This document shows positions 1 to 11,325 of a stretch of DNA of 64,000 nucleotides, piece by piece. Within the stretch, counting starts at the first letter, position 1, and every line of letters begins with the position of its first letter. The translations under genes were made by a program, and so were the position numbers. Source of the DNA: Volutella citrinella (Eukaryota > Ascomycota > Sordariomycetes > Hypocreales > Nectriaceae); the NCBI GenBank assembly GCA_034401135.1, contig JAWZSP010000001.1, positions 3,348,001 through 3,412,000 of the forward strand. The letters run 5' to 3'. The notes under the pieces are model-generated. The model saw only the letters and a list, made by a program, of their open reading frames with translations. It had not been told where the DNA came from and made no database searches.

Positions 1-267
1 TGCTGTCTCGTGGGCTCCAATCAAGTTGTTTTCGGACTTGATGAGGCGGAACAGCTTCTTGGAGAGCTCGGGCTGCACGGTGCCGCGTAGGGAGTTGAAG
101 GAGAATCCCCTCCTGGCCGAAGGCTGCCCGGATCCGCTGCCTTTGGAGGCCTTGTTGGAGCGAATAGATAGTGCGCGATTCCTGTAAGATGATTTGTTAA
201 ACTCGGGCTCGTATTGGTACATAGGAAGGAAGGTGGAGACGGAGCTCCGTGGACTAAAAGACGGCAT
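1..267 (-). CDS. Eisosome core protein, Pil1/Lsp1 family (5' part only)
   Basis: The gene starts at 267 and runs off the left edge; 89 codons are visible, with no intron. The visible protein begins MPSFSPRSSVSTFLPMYQYE, is basic and Ser-rich for about 55 residues, then reads RRGFSFNSLRGTVQPELSKK before the start of a helix. A basic segment followed by Phe-rich FSF...PELS(K/R)KL is how Pil1/Lsp1 proteins lead into their BAR domain. These proteins assemble into the membrane furrows (eisosomes) under the fungal plasma membrane and are regulated by Pkh kinases; that role is family knowledge. Most of the BAR domain lies outside the window, so the family call rests on the N-terminal signature alone. 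A shorter overlapping ORF in another frame is a shadow. Confidence 0.7.
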   Translation of the reverse strand, partial: MPSFSPRSSVSTFLPMYQYEPEFNKSSYRNRALSIRSNKASKGSGSGQPSARRGFSFNSLRGTVQPELSKKLFRLIKSENNLIGAHETA

Positions 268-1371
268 CCTTTGCTGACTGAAGAATCGAGTTTGATGAGG
301 TGCAAAGGGTGAGAGAGCAGTGGTCCTTACATATTGGTGGTCGCCTTAATTGGTAACGAAACCGACCTAGGTGGGTAGCTCTTTAGTTATTGGTCCTTTA
401 AAATAGGTAGGAACGAGCAGTCTCGCGTAGAAATCGCACCTCCCTGGTGTTGGCGGACAGGTCGGGGCAATCGGGTCAGTCAGTTCCGGCCGACAGCAGT
501 GTCTATCTCGCTCGACTCGCTTGAGCTGTATCGATTGTAATGGGGAGTGAGGGTTATCCTGCAGGGATCTTGCATCAACAGGGTGATTAGATAGAGCCAG
601 TGGTTGAGAGCAGCGTTGCAATACGGAGAAATGTTGCAGATGGACGTAAATAGCTACCACCAGGATTACCTGGCTATTTTAAACGACCTTCCGAACACAG
701 AGAGAGCCGGCACTGACGTGCACGATCCGAACTTCCCTGCTTTCCGGGGCCTTGTAGCGCTCCCAATGCAGAAGCATGCTCCAAGACTAAAGGGACATGC
801 CAGTGATGATGACGGAATGCATGGTGATGTCATGCTCACGACGCGATCTGTACTAGTTCCAGCCTTGTAGGTTGTCGGCCATCAGAGTTAGAACCCCGCC
901 AAGCCATCCCTCCCACCCCACCCACATGTACCAGCGCAGCAGTCATGAGCAGAGCAGGCTTGCCGGCTTGCTAGGGTTGCGCACAAGGTCTTGGCCAAAG
1001 AACAGGGCAAGATTTTGCAGACTCGCTGGCATGCCAAATATGTTGATTGAGAGAAAGCCTTCCGCCGCTCTGTGTCCTCTGTACGAGTCTATCATGCCCA
1101 TCATATCTCATCCAGTATCAACGCCTGCCCAAAACTCCACAACTCTATTGTCCAAACCCACCGAGCCAGATAGAAAGAACTCATCCATCCGTCAAAATAT
1201 ACATCGTCTCTCCTTGATCCAACAATGAAAACTGTCACGCCCCCTGCCATCCGACGTTTCCGTCTCTCGTTCTATGCCTGTCTGTGCGTCCGTTTAGCCG
1301 TAGCGCACGCCCAGTAATGATCCAGTTTCGAGCAACGCCTGCGCCATGTCCCGCCGCGCATAGGAAGGCAC
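268..1371. other. Intergenic, no gene recognised
   Basis: This stretch holds the presumed upstream region of the Pil1-type gene and the 3' side of the small gene at 1372-1572. Only short, compositionally unremarkable ORFs occur, and none has recognisable protein features or plausible splice joins. Confidence 0.5.
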
Positions 1372-1572
1372 CTACACATAGCGAGTAGACTCGTAGACGA
1401 CAGGGCCGCTGCTTCGAGGGCTGGAGCCGAAGTGTCGCGGGTATGTCGCACGCGGGCCGTGGCCGTGGTAGTGGTGATAGTGGTGAGGATAGTGCTTGTG
1501 CCTGCGCACAGGGTATTTCTGTTCCTCGTAGTGGTAGTAGTACTTGGTTCGCGGCTCGGCAGTGAAACACAT
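1372..1572 (-). CDS. Small His/Tyr-rich hypothetical protein (66 aa)
   Basis: The ATG at 1572 has a good fungal context (CCAACATG). The 66-residue product starts MCFTAEPRTKYYYHYEEQ, continues with a His/Tyr-rich tract of alternating HH and YHHYH units, and ends in Ser/Pro/Arg-rich sequence with VVYESTRYV. The composition is far from that of a random ORF, and I associate similar short MCFT...YYYH proteins with Sordariomycetes, though I cannot name a function. The frame stays open upstream to 1737, but that extension looks like UTR. The His clusters could bind metal; this is inference only. Confidence 0.5.
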   Translation of the reverse strand: MCFTAEPRTKYYYHYEEQKYPVRRHKHYPHHYHHYHGHGPRATYPRHFGSSPRSSGPVVYESTRYV

Positions 1573-2299
1573 GTTGGGCACTTTTGTTACGCCTCTTTTG
1601 TATGTAGGTAGAAATAGAAGTCGTCGTTGGGAATAATATGCTGATGTTCTGGAATGGGAGGAATGGCGGCTCCTTATGTGCGGGAGGTGACAAAGAATTA
1701 CGAAAGGGCCCTGGTCAGGGCACATGGGATCCCCCATGATCTTTCATCATCGAGCCGTTCGCTGCAAGGTGGTCGCATGCCCGGTTTGTTTGGTCACAAT
1801 GTCCACCACCAACACCACACCCGAGGTACCTGACCAGGATACCCGTCGCAGCCCTTTGGTCCAAGTCCCCGCCACCCACTCCACGAACTAGCGTGTGTGC
1901 AGTGGCTGATGCTTTCGTCCCCATCCGCGAAATCCGTGCTGGACGAGGATGACAAGGGGGTTCACGTCAGATGGCACAGGGCTGGGCGCGCGCGTCATTC
2001 ATGCGCACCAAGGCGTCAACACACGTAGCGGTTGAAGAGGAAGGCGCTAGACACGCGGGAACGGTTCGTGATTTACCAAGGAGCCTTTTAAACACGCAAG
2101 ACTTCAACTTTGCGAAGCAGCAGCAACGCCACCACCCCGCTCGTGTCATGAGGAAGCTCGCACACCAAGCGATCAACCCCAAACACAGCTTCCGTTGTCG
2201 CTGTCGCATCGAAACATTGCTTAACTACTAAGGAGACCTTCTATGGTACATTTTACAGCATTCCAAAGTGCCAAATACCCCCGTTGTAACATTGATGGC
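1573..2299. other. Intergenic, no gene recognised
   Basis: This interval lies between the OST1 stop codon at 2300 and the start of the small gene at 1572. Only short overlapping ORFs on both strands are present, without motifs. Confidence 0.5.
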
Positions 2300-3882
2300 T
2301 TATTTCTGAGGCTTGAATCCCACCTGAACCTTTCCGACCGCCCAAGTAGCCGCATACACGGCCAGCATACTGGCAAAAATAACCAGAGGCTTGCGCAGCG
2401 CGCCCAGAAGCGGGGCGTCGTATGAGATGATGAGTTGTCGGTCTCGGAACTCATCCACTAGGTTTCTGGCCTTGATGGTGACTCTTGTGCGTCCGACGGT
2501 ATCAAGGTAGGTCCTGACAAGATCGACAGATGTGGACGTGACGGACGACGCAGGGATGTCGGTGAAGAACTTCACGTTCCTAGCAACCCGTTAGCAGTGG
2601 CACATATACCTACACACATTGCACCGCAATCACTCACTCGACTCCCTCGGGGAGAAGAACATTGACGTTGATCTGCTCGTACTCAACGCCCTCGGGTTGC
2701 TTAGGTCCCTCCAGGAAGGGGACCTTGAGGACGTAGCCGCCAGTGGCAGTCTTGCGCAGGAAGTTGGACGCGTCAGAGTTCCAGCCAATGGTGAAGGGGT
2801 ACTTCCAGCCGCCGAAGATGGGGTAGCGGGGCTTCAACTCGAGAACAGCCTCTCGCTTGTTGGTGCGGAAGCGCGAGGTCGAGACGTTGCCAATAACATC
2901 GACGAAGTACGCATCAACGCTTCCGACCTGGAGTGGGACCTTGAGTTCCCGGAGAGCCGAGGTGGGAGGGTTGAAGTAGGCGACCTGGGCCCATCTGACT
3001 CTGCTAAAGGGCTGGGACAGGTTGGCACCTCGGTGGTAGAGCTCATACCTCTCCTCAAACGCAACATTGCCGCCCCAGTGGCTAACCTCGATATCTCGGT
3101 CCAGCTCAGCAATGTGGGTCACGGGCTTCATGAACTCGAATCGAACACTGGCGGGAGACACGGCACCGGCAGGCTTCTCATCGAATGGCCCGTAGGTCAA
3201 CTTGCTGCCTTGGACAACGGGGAAGCCCTTGGCGCCATCAGAGCCGGGGATTTTGGTGTAGTCGGGGATGGTGGCCGACGCAGCCTTGACTTCGGTCTTC
3301 TGCTTGGACGTGGTGTAGGCCGAGGGGGCGTAGAGGGAGAATTTGTAGGAGAGGAACTGGAAATCATCCTGCACAATGGAGGCCGGGAGGGGCGAGTAGG
3401 CCTTGAGATAGAAGAAGGAAATGCCCAGAGTCTGTTGGGCACCTGGCTTGAGCGCCGTCGGCAATCGGATGCGGTAGAACTGAGTGTCGCTGGAATATCA
3501 TTAGCACCCAGATGGAATTTAGCCCTTCGCCTTCAGCTTACCTCGGAGCATCGTACTCAACAGGCTCGGACTCGAATGGGCCCGAGGCGGCATTCTTGCG
3601 GTCCTTGACCTCGAAACCTCCCAGGCGAGAGATCTGGTCCGTCGTGAAGGGAATATAGTACTCGTCCTGGGGCTCGGTGGCAATGTTCTCAATCAGAACA
3701 TTGATCTGCTCCTTGACATAGTTCTTCTCCAGGGAGATGACGTGGACAAGGTTAGCATTCTTGAAAACCTGGGGAGGCTTGAAGTCGGCGGGCAGGATGT
3801 TGGACGACTTGGCGTCGGATGCGCCAGCAGCAGCCGTCGTTATCAGGCTGAAGAGGGCCGCTCCAATCGAGAAGGGCTTCAT
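2300..3882 (-). CDS. OST1: Oligosaccharyltransferase subunit OST1 / ribophorin I
   Basis: Three exons (3542-3882, 2638-3489, 2300-2579) encode 490 aa, close to the size of yeast Ost1. Introns are 3490-3541 (52 nt) and 2580-2637 (58 nt), both GT-AG, the second with a CTAAC branch site. An N-terminal signal peptide (MKPFSIGAALFSLITTAAAG) is followed by the lumenal ribophorin I domain, for example ELYHRGANLSQPFSRV and GGWKYPFTIGWN. A C-terminal membrane segment lies around LVIFASMLAVYAATWAVG, with a short tail. Ost1 is a non-catalytic subunit of the ER complex that transfers Glc3Man9GlcNAc2 to Asn-X-Ser/Thr sites. Upstream is a 1.6-kb divergent region shared with hexokinase. A 329-residue open frame on the opposite strand (2619-3608) is a codon-bias shadow. 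Confidence 0.95.
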
Positions 3883-5508
3883 TGTGGCAGCTGGAGGAAG
3901 CGGGCGCTCATGGATTGAGCGTACCCAGAGCTGCGATTAACGAGTGTCGTGACTCGGACGTTGGAAGGGAAATAGATCGATCGCGAGTCGCCGCGAGAAT
4001 GCCAGAGTCCCCTTGAGACAGCTCCAAAAAGCATACGTTGCCCATTCGCACGCCCGTCAGAGCTGCAGGGAAGCTTCGGGCCAATCAGAGGGCGGTCGCT
4101 GGTCCTGCTTGCGGCACAAGGGTAACTCCGAGACCCGGTGACGGCAGCTGTTTGAAGGGCTGGTAGCTCCCTACTGGGCTGCGCCTATTGGCCTGTTGGA
4201 TCCCCCACCTACCGCTTCAGGGCTCCCGCTACAATGCTCCTCTCTCCGGGGCTGAGAGTGTGGGCAGTCTACCCTAAATGGAGCATTTTGTTAGTTGAAC
4301 CAGCTCGTCATGCCTGTTAAATCGGCACTGAGGGAACATTCAAAACCCCCACTCCGTAAGGTAGTCGGTGTAGCTGTGCAGAGTGGAATCGCCGGAGTGG
4401 CCTTATTGGCGTGGATTGCACTGGCGCGTTTATCGTCGAACTACAGGTCATGACCAGGTCCTTGATTAAATTCTGTCCAGTAAATAGCACAAAAAGTTGA
4501 ACCGTGATGTGAACTTGAAGACATAGGCCGGGAGCTGTGCCCAGCAGATCTTTTCGACGCAAGGCTTATACCAGTGGAGGCAATAGATAGTGTATAGGCC
4601 CACCGCCTTCTGGGCATCTCGTAACTACACGGCCTGACTTGGGCCATCACAATATTGGGACACCCCAGGGCCGCGATTTAAACGGCCTCAGAAGATGGAA
4701 CAAAGAAAATTGGAGGGCATCGATGCTCAACCAACGCCGTACATAGCCAGCCCTCACCAGCCAAGGCCCAAAACACCATCTTATCAGCCCCAGAACCCTG
4801 CGCTCCAGGCAGCGACCAACCGATTTCCGGGGAAATCTCGTGCAATCGAGCAAGCGGTCAGAAGAATGGATTACGTACCTGGGCCGTCCGCAAGTTGGGG
4901 GACTCCTTGCCGGCATGGGGGCGCATCTGGCCATGCCATGGGCTCATAGGATGAGGAGGAATTGGCCAAGCAGCTGCCGCAGGCTCAAGCAGGCACATGC
5001 AGGACAGTGCGCCTCAGAAAGTGCAGGTCACGCACTAAGGAAGCCGTCAGGTTGGCACGGCATTAGCCAGCGGGGGCACCAAGGGAGCTGCCCATCTGCG
5101 TAGTACCGCCGCGGTGGTGGCAACCGGCCCGCCTCAAAGTGCTAACTGCTAAGCTCGCTGGTTCCCGTCCGTTACCCATGCGCCAAACCGCCACCTGGTG
5201 GGCTAGCATTAGAAGCGCCGAACAGCTAGGGTTCCCAGGTGGTTTCTTGCTGCGAAAGCCCCCCGACTGATTGCTGGCCCTCAACGGCTCAACACGTCTC
5301 ACCTCCAGCGTCCTTCATCCTACCCATCTTCCTCCTCCCACTCTCTTTTCTCTCCCCCATCGTCGCCGCCTCTCCCAATTCACACCGATTCGCCCGACGC
5401 GATTGCTGCCGGCCGGTAATTCCAACACTTGGGCTCCCCATCCGATAGAAGGAAGCTCTCCCAAAAACAACCTATCTTACCCCGCCGACCCCGCCAAAGC
5501 TCAGCAAG
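3883..5508. promoter_or_regulatory. Divergent upstream region of OST1 and hexokinase
   Basis: About 1.6 kb without a supportable gene separates the two starts. Near the hexokinase end, roughly 5310-5370, is a pyrimidine-rich tract (CCTCCTCCCACTCTC... type), as is common just upstream of transcription starts in strongly expressed fungal genes. No individual factor site was assigned. Confidence 0.4.
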
Positions 5509-7815
5509 ATGGTTGGTCTCGGACCTCGTCGTCCCCCCTCGCGAAAGGGTAAGTGGTGTGTCGAAAGCTCCCTCCTTTGTTCACCCAGGCCCTCTTTCCC
5601 TCGGCCGTCACCAAGTCCCGCATGTCTGTCATTGGCCTCGTATGCTGCGCCCCGATGATCCAGAAGTGCTCTCTGCAGCTGGTGCCCGCCCAAGAAATTC
5701 CCATTTGCGTCATAGCTCTTCATCAATTCGGCGGATTTCGTGACGGGCATGTGAAGACACGGCAGATGCAAAGGTCCGACCGAGTAAAGCGACCAATTGG
5801 CCCGCGATTTTAGCTTCTACTCATGGATCCTCCATGCGCGCTGTCTATGCCGAGCGTTTCTCATGTCTTGTCCGGATTCGGCTTTCCTAGCCCAATCTGA
5901 GACCTCGAACGTAGCTGCCTTCGTCTCCCACCCCAATGAGAATGCTCTGATGTTAGTACTCGGGAGCAAATTCTTTGTGTGCCACTTGGCTGGCACCTGC
6001 AACGGGCCTTCGGGGACTCGTTGACTGTTCTTGATCTTATGCGCCGTGGCGTCCAGACGCTGATCTTCCTCCAACCTATATTGCCCTATCCACCACCAAC
6101 AGCCAACAAACGAAGTCCAGTTTCGAATGTGTGCTGATAATTTCATCATGGCAGGCTCCATGGCGGATGTCCCCAAGGACCTCGTTGATGAGATCAAGAA
6201 GCTCGAGGAGCTATTCACCGTCGATACACAGAAGCTGAAGCAGATTACTGACCACTTCGTCTCTGAGCTGGCCAAAGGTATGTGTGCTCTCTGAGCTCTC
6301 CAGGCTTCGAAGCCAACTAAGATTCCAATGTGTAGGCCTGAGTGTCGAGGGCGGTAGCATTGTGAGTCCGAACCCGTTGTCTGGTATCTGCTGGCCAGCA
6401 ACTAATATGCCCAACAGCCCATGAACCCTACCTGGGTCATGTCATACCCCGATGGCTACGAAACCGGCACCTACTTGGCCCTTGACATGGGAGGCACCAA
6501 CTTGCGAGTCTGTCAGATCACCTTGACCGACCAGCGATCCGAGTTCGACATCATCCAGTCCAAGTACCGCATGCCCGAAGAGTTGAAGTCGGGCAGCTCT
6601 GAAGAACTTTGGGAGTACATTGCCGACTGTCTGCACCAATTCATTGAGACGCACCATGGCGATTGCTCTGCCGTGGATAAGCTCCCTCTCGGCTTCACCT
6701 TCTCCTATCCTGCCACCCAGAACTACATTGACGAGGGCATTCTCCAGCGATGGACCAAGGGCTTCGACATTGATGGCGTCGAGGGCGAGAACGTCGTCCC
6801 CATGTTCGAGGCTGCGCTGGCTAAGCGGGTACGTTTGTCCACTGTCCGCCCAGGACCTGGCTCGACCAGTAACTCACAACCTCATTTAGGGTGTGCCCAT
6901 CAAGCTCGCGGCCTTGATCAACGACACTACTGGTACTCTGATTGCCTCTGCCTACACCGATGACAAGATGAAGATTGGTTGCATTTTTGGCACTGGCTGC
7001 AATGCGGCTTACATGGAGAACTGCGGCTCCATCCCCAAGATCGCCCATCTCACCCTCCCACCCGATCTGCCCATGGCCATCAACTGCGAATGGGGTGCAT
7101 TTGACAATGAGCACAAGGTTCTGCCGCGAACTAAGTACGATTTGATAATCGACAAGGACTCTCCCCGCCCCGGGCAGCAGTCCTTTGAGAAGATGATTGC
7201 GGGTCTGTATCTCGGCGAAATCTTCCGCCTGGTTGTGGTTGATCTCCACGATAACAAGGATGTCCACATCATGGAGGGACAGGACATCAGCGCTCTCCGC
7301 AAGGCTTACACCCTGGATGCATCCTTCTTGTCCTTCATTGAAGAGTGAGTGGCTACGGAACTACGACGCTGAGCGGCGCTAACCTGTGCAGGGACCCCTT
7401 TGAGAACTTGCAGGAGACCAAGGACCTTTTCGAGTCGAAACTCAGCATCAGCTGCACACGTCCTGAGCTGGAGCTGATCCGAAAGCTCGCGGAGCTTATC
7501 GGAACCCGCGCCGCTCGCCTCTCTGCCTGTGGCGTGGCTGCAGTTTGCAAGAAGAAGAACTACGAGAGCTGCCACGTTGGAGCTGACGGCTCCGTCTTTA
7601 ACAAATACCCCCACTTCAAGGCACGAGGCGCCCAGGCCCTGCGAGAAATTCTGGACTGGCCAACCAAGACCAACCGCCGTGATGAGGACCCTGTGGAGGT
7701 CCTTGCAGCCGAGGACGGTAGCGGTGTTGGTGCTGCCCTCATTGCCGCCCTGACGCTCAAGCGCATCAACGAGGGCAACACTGCTGGAATCCTGCACCTT
7801 GAGAACTTCCAGTAG
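5509..7815 (+). CDS. hxk1: Hexokinase
   Basis: Six exons (5509-5548, 6155-6277, 6336-6361, 6418-6828, 6890-7344, 7392-7815) encode 492 aa. The first exon is only 40 nt (MVGLGPRRPPSRKG) and is followed by a 606-nt intron; the third exon is 26 nt. Phosphate-binding LALDMGGTNLRV lies near residues 83-94, the sugar-binding segment LPLGFTFSYPATQ near 150, the catalytic-Asp segment ALINDTTGTLIA near 210, and FGTGCNAAYME follows. The sequence matches hexokinase rather than glucokinase around DEGILQRWTKGF. It phosphorylates glucose and fructose with ATP at the entry to glycolysis, and the family can also take part in glucose sensing. It converges on RMT2, with 114 bp between the stop codons. Confidence 0.95.
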
Positions 7816-7929
7816 ACGGAAAATAGGAGGAGGGCAGGTAGAACCCTAGCGCTAGTCAAATGAACGGTATTCTAGAGCAGGCATGATGACGAGAAACAGC
7901 AAGAATCAACGCTTTGTTCTAGAGAAGCA

Positions 7930-9448
7930 CTAGGACATGAATGTGCAGATGGGCAACCGGTACTCTGGAAATAAAGTCAGCAACAGCCAAAACGATGGAT
8001 AGGTGCCGGCCTAGGGCCCGGTCCCCGAGTTGTTATACGTCGTCGAAATTCCATTCCAAGGGTCTTGTAGGGCCCTGTCCCCGAGCCGTCATATATGTTG
8101 TCCAAGTTCTGTTCTAGACGTGTGATACAAACCCTTGGGGCAGAATTTCGACGACGTTTAACAACTCGGGGACCGGGCCCTAGGCCGGCTGAAGGAACTC
8201 ACCGTCAAGGGTCCAGTACCGTCTCCGGACCCCTTCCCACTCTCCTTTTCCGGCTTCACCCAGATGCTTCATATCAACGTCGATTGTCTCCCATTCAACG
8301 TCTAGGCCGGCATCGGCACACTGCATCTCGGCAACCTTGGTGTAAACGTCGTAGCAAATCTTCCTGTCGGCACCCAGGCCATTGAAGAAGCTGAACCGGC
8401 CCTCCTGGTCCATGATGCTGATGATGTGCTCGGTGAAGAACATGCGCAGCTGGGAGTAGTCCTCGCCAAAGGTGTCAAAATAGATGGCATCGTAGACCTC
8501 GCCCGCTTCGAGGAGCTTGGGCAGGACATCCTGCCACTTGCCGTGGTGGACCTTGAAGGCGCCCTCCTCCGGGCCGCTCTTCTCCCACTCGGGGCCGAAC
8601 TTGGAGCCGGGCTTGGACAGGTGTGCGAGCACGGCGGGGTGCGCTTCGATGATGTGGTGCCTAGCGGGCTTCAAGTCGGCGAACATGCCGTCAATGATGC
8701 CCATGCCGAGGCCGACGTTGAGAATGCGCTTCCCAGGCGCGGCGTCGGGAACCAGGGCGGTGACGGACCGGCGCATGATGTCGGTCTCCCAGGCCATCAT
8801 GACGCCGTTGAGATCCTCGTCGACCAGCTTGCCGTCGTCATAGGTCAGCTTGGAGCTGAGGTACTCGTCGCTCGTGACAGGCTTCTCGCCAGCTTCAGGG
8901 GGGATGAATTTGGGCTGGTCGGCGGCGCCCGTTGTCTCCTCGATCTCGGGCTCGGCCGCGGTCTCGTCCGCCATCTCCTCATCTCCATCCTCTGAACCGG
9001 ACGAGAGCTCCTCATAATCACCCATGAGGGCAAAGAGCATCTCTGCGCGGACGCCAGCATCTACGCAGAGGTGGTACAAGGTCTTGCGCCCCAGCCGGAG
9101 AGCAACGCAGCCTGGCGTCTCGTTGTTCTCATCCACGTCATTCCAGATGGCACCGTTAAGAAACAACTGTTGGACAACCTCCTTTGCTTCTTCGACGGTG
9201 CCATCCTCCTCCTCCTCCTCAGCGCCAGCTTCGCCATCCTCGGGAGTGGCCGGCCCGCAAGAGCGGATAGCGGCGTGTAGTGGGGTTTCGCCGGTCTTGG
9301 GATCTTGGGAACTGGCCTTGCCGCTGGCGTTGAGGAGCGCTTTCAGGCCGCTCCGGTCATGGGCCCAGGCGTGGTAGAGTATCTCTCGCGTCTCGTCGGG
9401 GCACTCAGAGGAGATGCGTGCCGGCATCGAATCATCAATTCCGGCCAT
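7930..9448 (-). CDS. RMT2: Protein arginine N5-methyltransferase RMT2 (ankyrin + SAM methyltransferase)
   Basis: Two exons (8203-9448 and 7930-7964) give 426 aa. The start at 9448 (MAGIDDSMPARIS) is the first ATG of the open frame; the frame upstream to 9616 has only a TTG. Ankyrin-like GETPLHAAIRSCG lies near residues 53-65, an acidic linker near 140-175, and the SAM-binding motif ILNVGLGMGIIDGMF near 242-256. RMT2 methylates the delta nitrogen of arginine in ribosomal proteins such as L12. Without splicing, the frame would end at 8180 with FLQPA inside a repeat. However, a perfect donor GTGAGT (8202) and a TTTCCAG acceptor (7965) join YWTLD to YRLPICTFMS, the ending I expect for fungal RMT2. 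The 238-nt intron holds the whole foldback element at 8005-8189. Confidence 0.9.
8005..8189. mobile_element. 185-bp MITE-like foldback element inside the RMT2 intron
   Basis: The terminal inverted repeats are 46 bp each (8005-8050 and 8144-8189) and match at 45 of 46 positions by eye, each beginning GCCGGCCTAGGGCCCGGTCC. Weaker inverted similarity continues inward for about 20 bp. The roughly 93-bp centre contains a degenerate direct copy of the repeat (from 8068, TAGGGCCCTGTCCCCGAG), so the element is built from three related units. There is no coding capacity. No clear target-site duplication is visible next to the outermost repeat bases; a TA occurs inside each arm (CC-TA-GGG), which would fit a TA-inserting family if the true ends lie there. 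It lies in the terminal intron of RMT2, in the convergent space downstream of hexokinase. A folded RNA from either strand would form a long hairpin. Confidence 0.8.
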
Positions 9449-11325
9449 GGCGATGTTGGTAGTGGGGGAGCTCCGCGGGGTTGATGGCGGGGTACTCAGA
9501 GCTGGACGAGAGGCCTGGGGCAGGGCAAGCAAGCACAACGCGATGGAAACGTTGGCAAAGGCGTTGGAAGTACCCGATGGCGTGTCTTGCGAGCCCTGGG
9601 CAGCTACACGAGACAAATTGACTGATTGGGACGGCCGAAGATCTCCCTGGCAGTTCTCTCAGAGGTGGTGTGGAGGAGCCAGGTAAAAAAAAAAAAATCT
9701 ACAAATGCGACAGCACACTACTTCCGTTCGCACATCACATTGGCGGGTTCCAGTGCAGATGCCCCGTCTTGGATTGATCTGGCAGGAAGGGCAATATTAT
9801 GCTGCCAGTACCCCGCTATGATGCTTGGGCATATTACAACATTCGAGCCCGATGTGAAGGTAGGGAGTATTATTGGTCTGTCTCAGTGTCGTGTGAGCAT
9901 TGGCTCTGAAGAGAGCATTGAATTATGAACCAGAGTTTCGTTCTGGCCAGGGCGCCGGAAATCGGGCAATGAGACCCATCAGTCCGGAAAATAGACTTAC
10001 ATTTTACGCAATTGCTTTCAGGTCCAGGGAGTGAGCGCGACAACGAGGCGTAAAAAAACGCGTGGGCTCGATACGGAACTCGTTCGAGGCCCATTTCTCA
10101 GCTGCAGACCATCTCTGTTTGGTATGAAGCCCCGTCTCCAGGGTGAGGTCAGTCCCTCTATTACCGTGCACCCATCGTGGACATACTTCTCTTTCCCCGT
10201 TGGTCCAATTTTGGCAGTGGGTCTGTTCGGAAGGGCGGCTAGGAATGGTCCAGCAACCAGATAGATGCTCTGTGCTACGAGGCAATGAGGGAAAAAGATA
10301 TGGCAGCCATAGCAGCTTCGATTTGTGTATGAAGCTGAACGCACATCCTGACAAAGTGATTAGCTCTTGGTGGTTGACCAGTGGCTGCGGCCAGTGGCAG
10401 TTTGCCGAGCCTTCAGTGGCCTTTCAGTGGCTTCCAGCTCTTAGTGGCCTCCAGCGGCGACCCACCGCGCGTCTGTAAAGTTCCTCGCAATGACGGCACG
10501 TTCCAGTTCAAGCAGCGTTGGTTGGTCAATGGGTTCCACCCCGCCCGTGGTCGCAGGCCGTCTTGTCTCACCGAGCCAAGGGCAAGAACGCGGAAGCAGT
10601 GCTATGCAGGTGCTATGCCCGCCCTGTACGTACTAGCGAAGAAGCCGCTGTGGGGAGTGGGTTTGCAAGGTCGACACTAGGGTGGTCCGCAGGTACCTGC
10701 GGTGCGGTTCATCGGGACAGTGCCGACACCTTAGCTTCAATTGCAGAGAGCTGAGTACGCAGGATGATATGAAGATGTTTTGAAAGAGGCTCCCTGGTAC
10801 TAAGGTGGCGAATGTGGCAGCAGGCCAGCACCAGAGCTCCTATCCCGAAAGGGCAGTGGGGGGCTCCAGCCCCGTCCAAGCGAGTACGTGAGGTGTTGCG
10901 CGCCCCAAGGGACGGCGTCGCCTTGGAAGGGAAAGGCGAGGTACCACTAGCAGCAGTACCTTACTGCCGTACTACTGGAGGTACCTCCCCAGTCCTGGCC
11001 TGCAGCCCCGTGCAGCATCCATCATCCTCGCTCCTCCGTCTTGCTTCTATCTCCTCCACTCAGCTGCCAGGCGTCCGGTTGCTCTTCCCGCTCCCAGTTT
11101 TGCCCACGACCGTCCAGGTACGTTCGCAAGGCAATTCGGTCTACAACGCTGCCATTTTGCTCCTTGCCATCTGTCCGTCGGTCGCCCATCCACCAAGCGG
11201 GCGAACCTCCAGATCCCGTCCATGCGCACATGCTGATCGTCCAGGATCTGAAGACCCGCGACAAGACTTGGACCAGCAATCGCACGGGCAAACGTACTCT
11301 CAAGGTCCAGCCCGGCGTCGTCGTC
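9449..11325. promoter_or_regulatory. Divergent upstream region of RMT2 and VTC4
   Basis: About 1.9 kb without a supportable gene. It contains a 13-bp A tract (9685-9697) and a cluster of short AGTGGC-type direct repeats around 10380-10450. One CACGTT hexamer near 10496 resembles a low-affinity Pho4/NUC-1 core, of interest because VTC genes are phosphate-regulated in fungi, but a single hexamer is weak evidence. Confidence 0.35.

Noticed and set aside
2619..3608. 329-residue plus-strand open frame
   Set aside because: It lies antisense to the OST1 exons, crosses OST1 introns, and has no family features; it is a codon-bias shadow.
8005..8189. Inverted repeat as a bidirectional transcription terminator
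   Set aside because: The arms are too long and nearly identical, and the element sits inside an intron whose remaining length is normal; insertion explains it better.
8180..9616. RMT2 as a single 478-residue ORF
   Set aside because: Its apparent start at 9616 is TTG, and its C-terminus reads into the foldback repeat instead of the conserved terminal exon.
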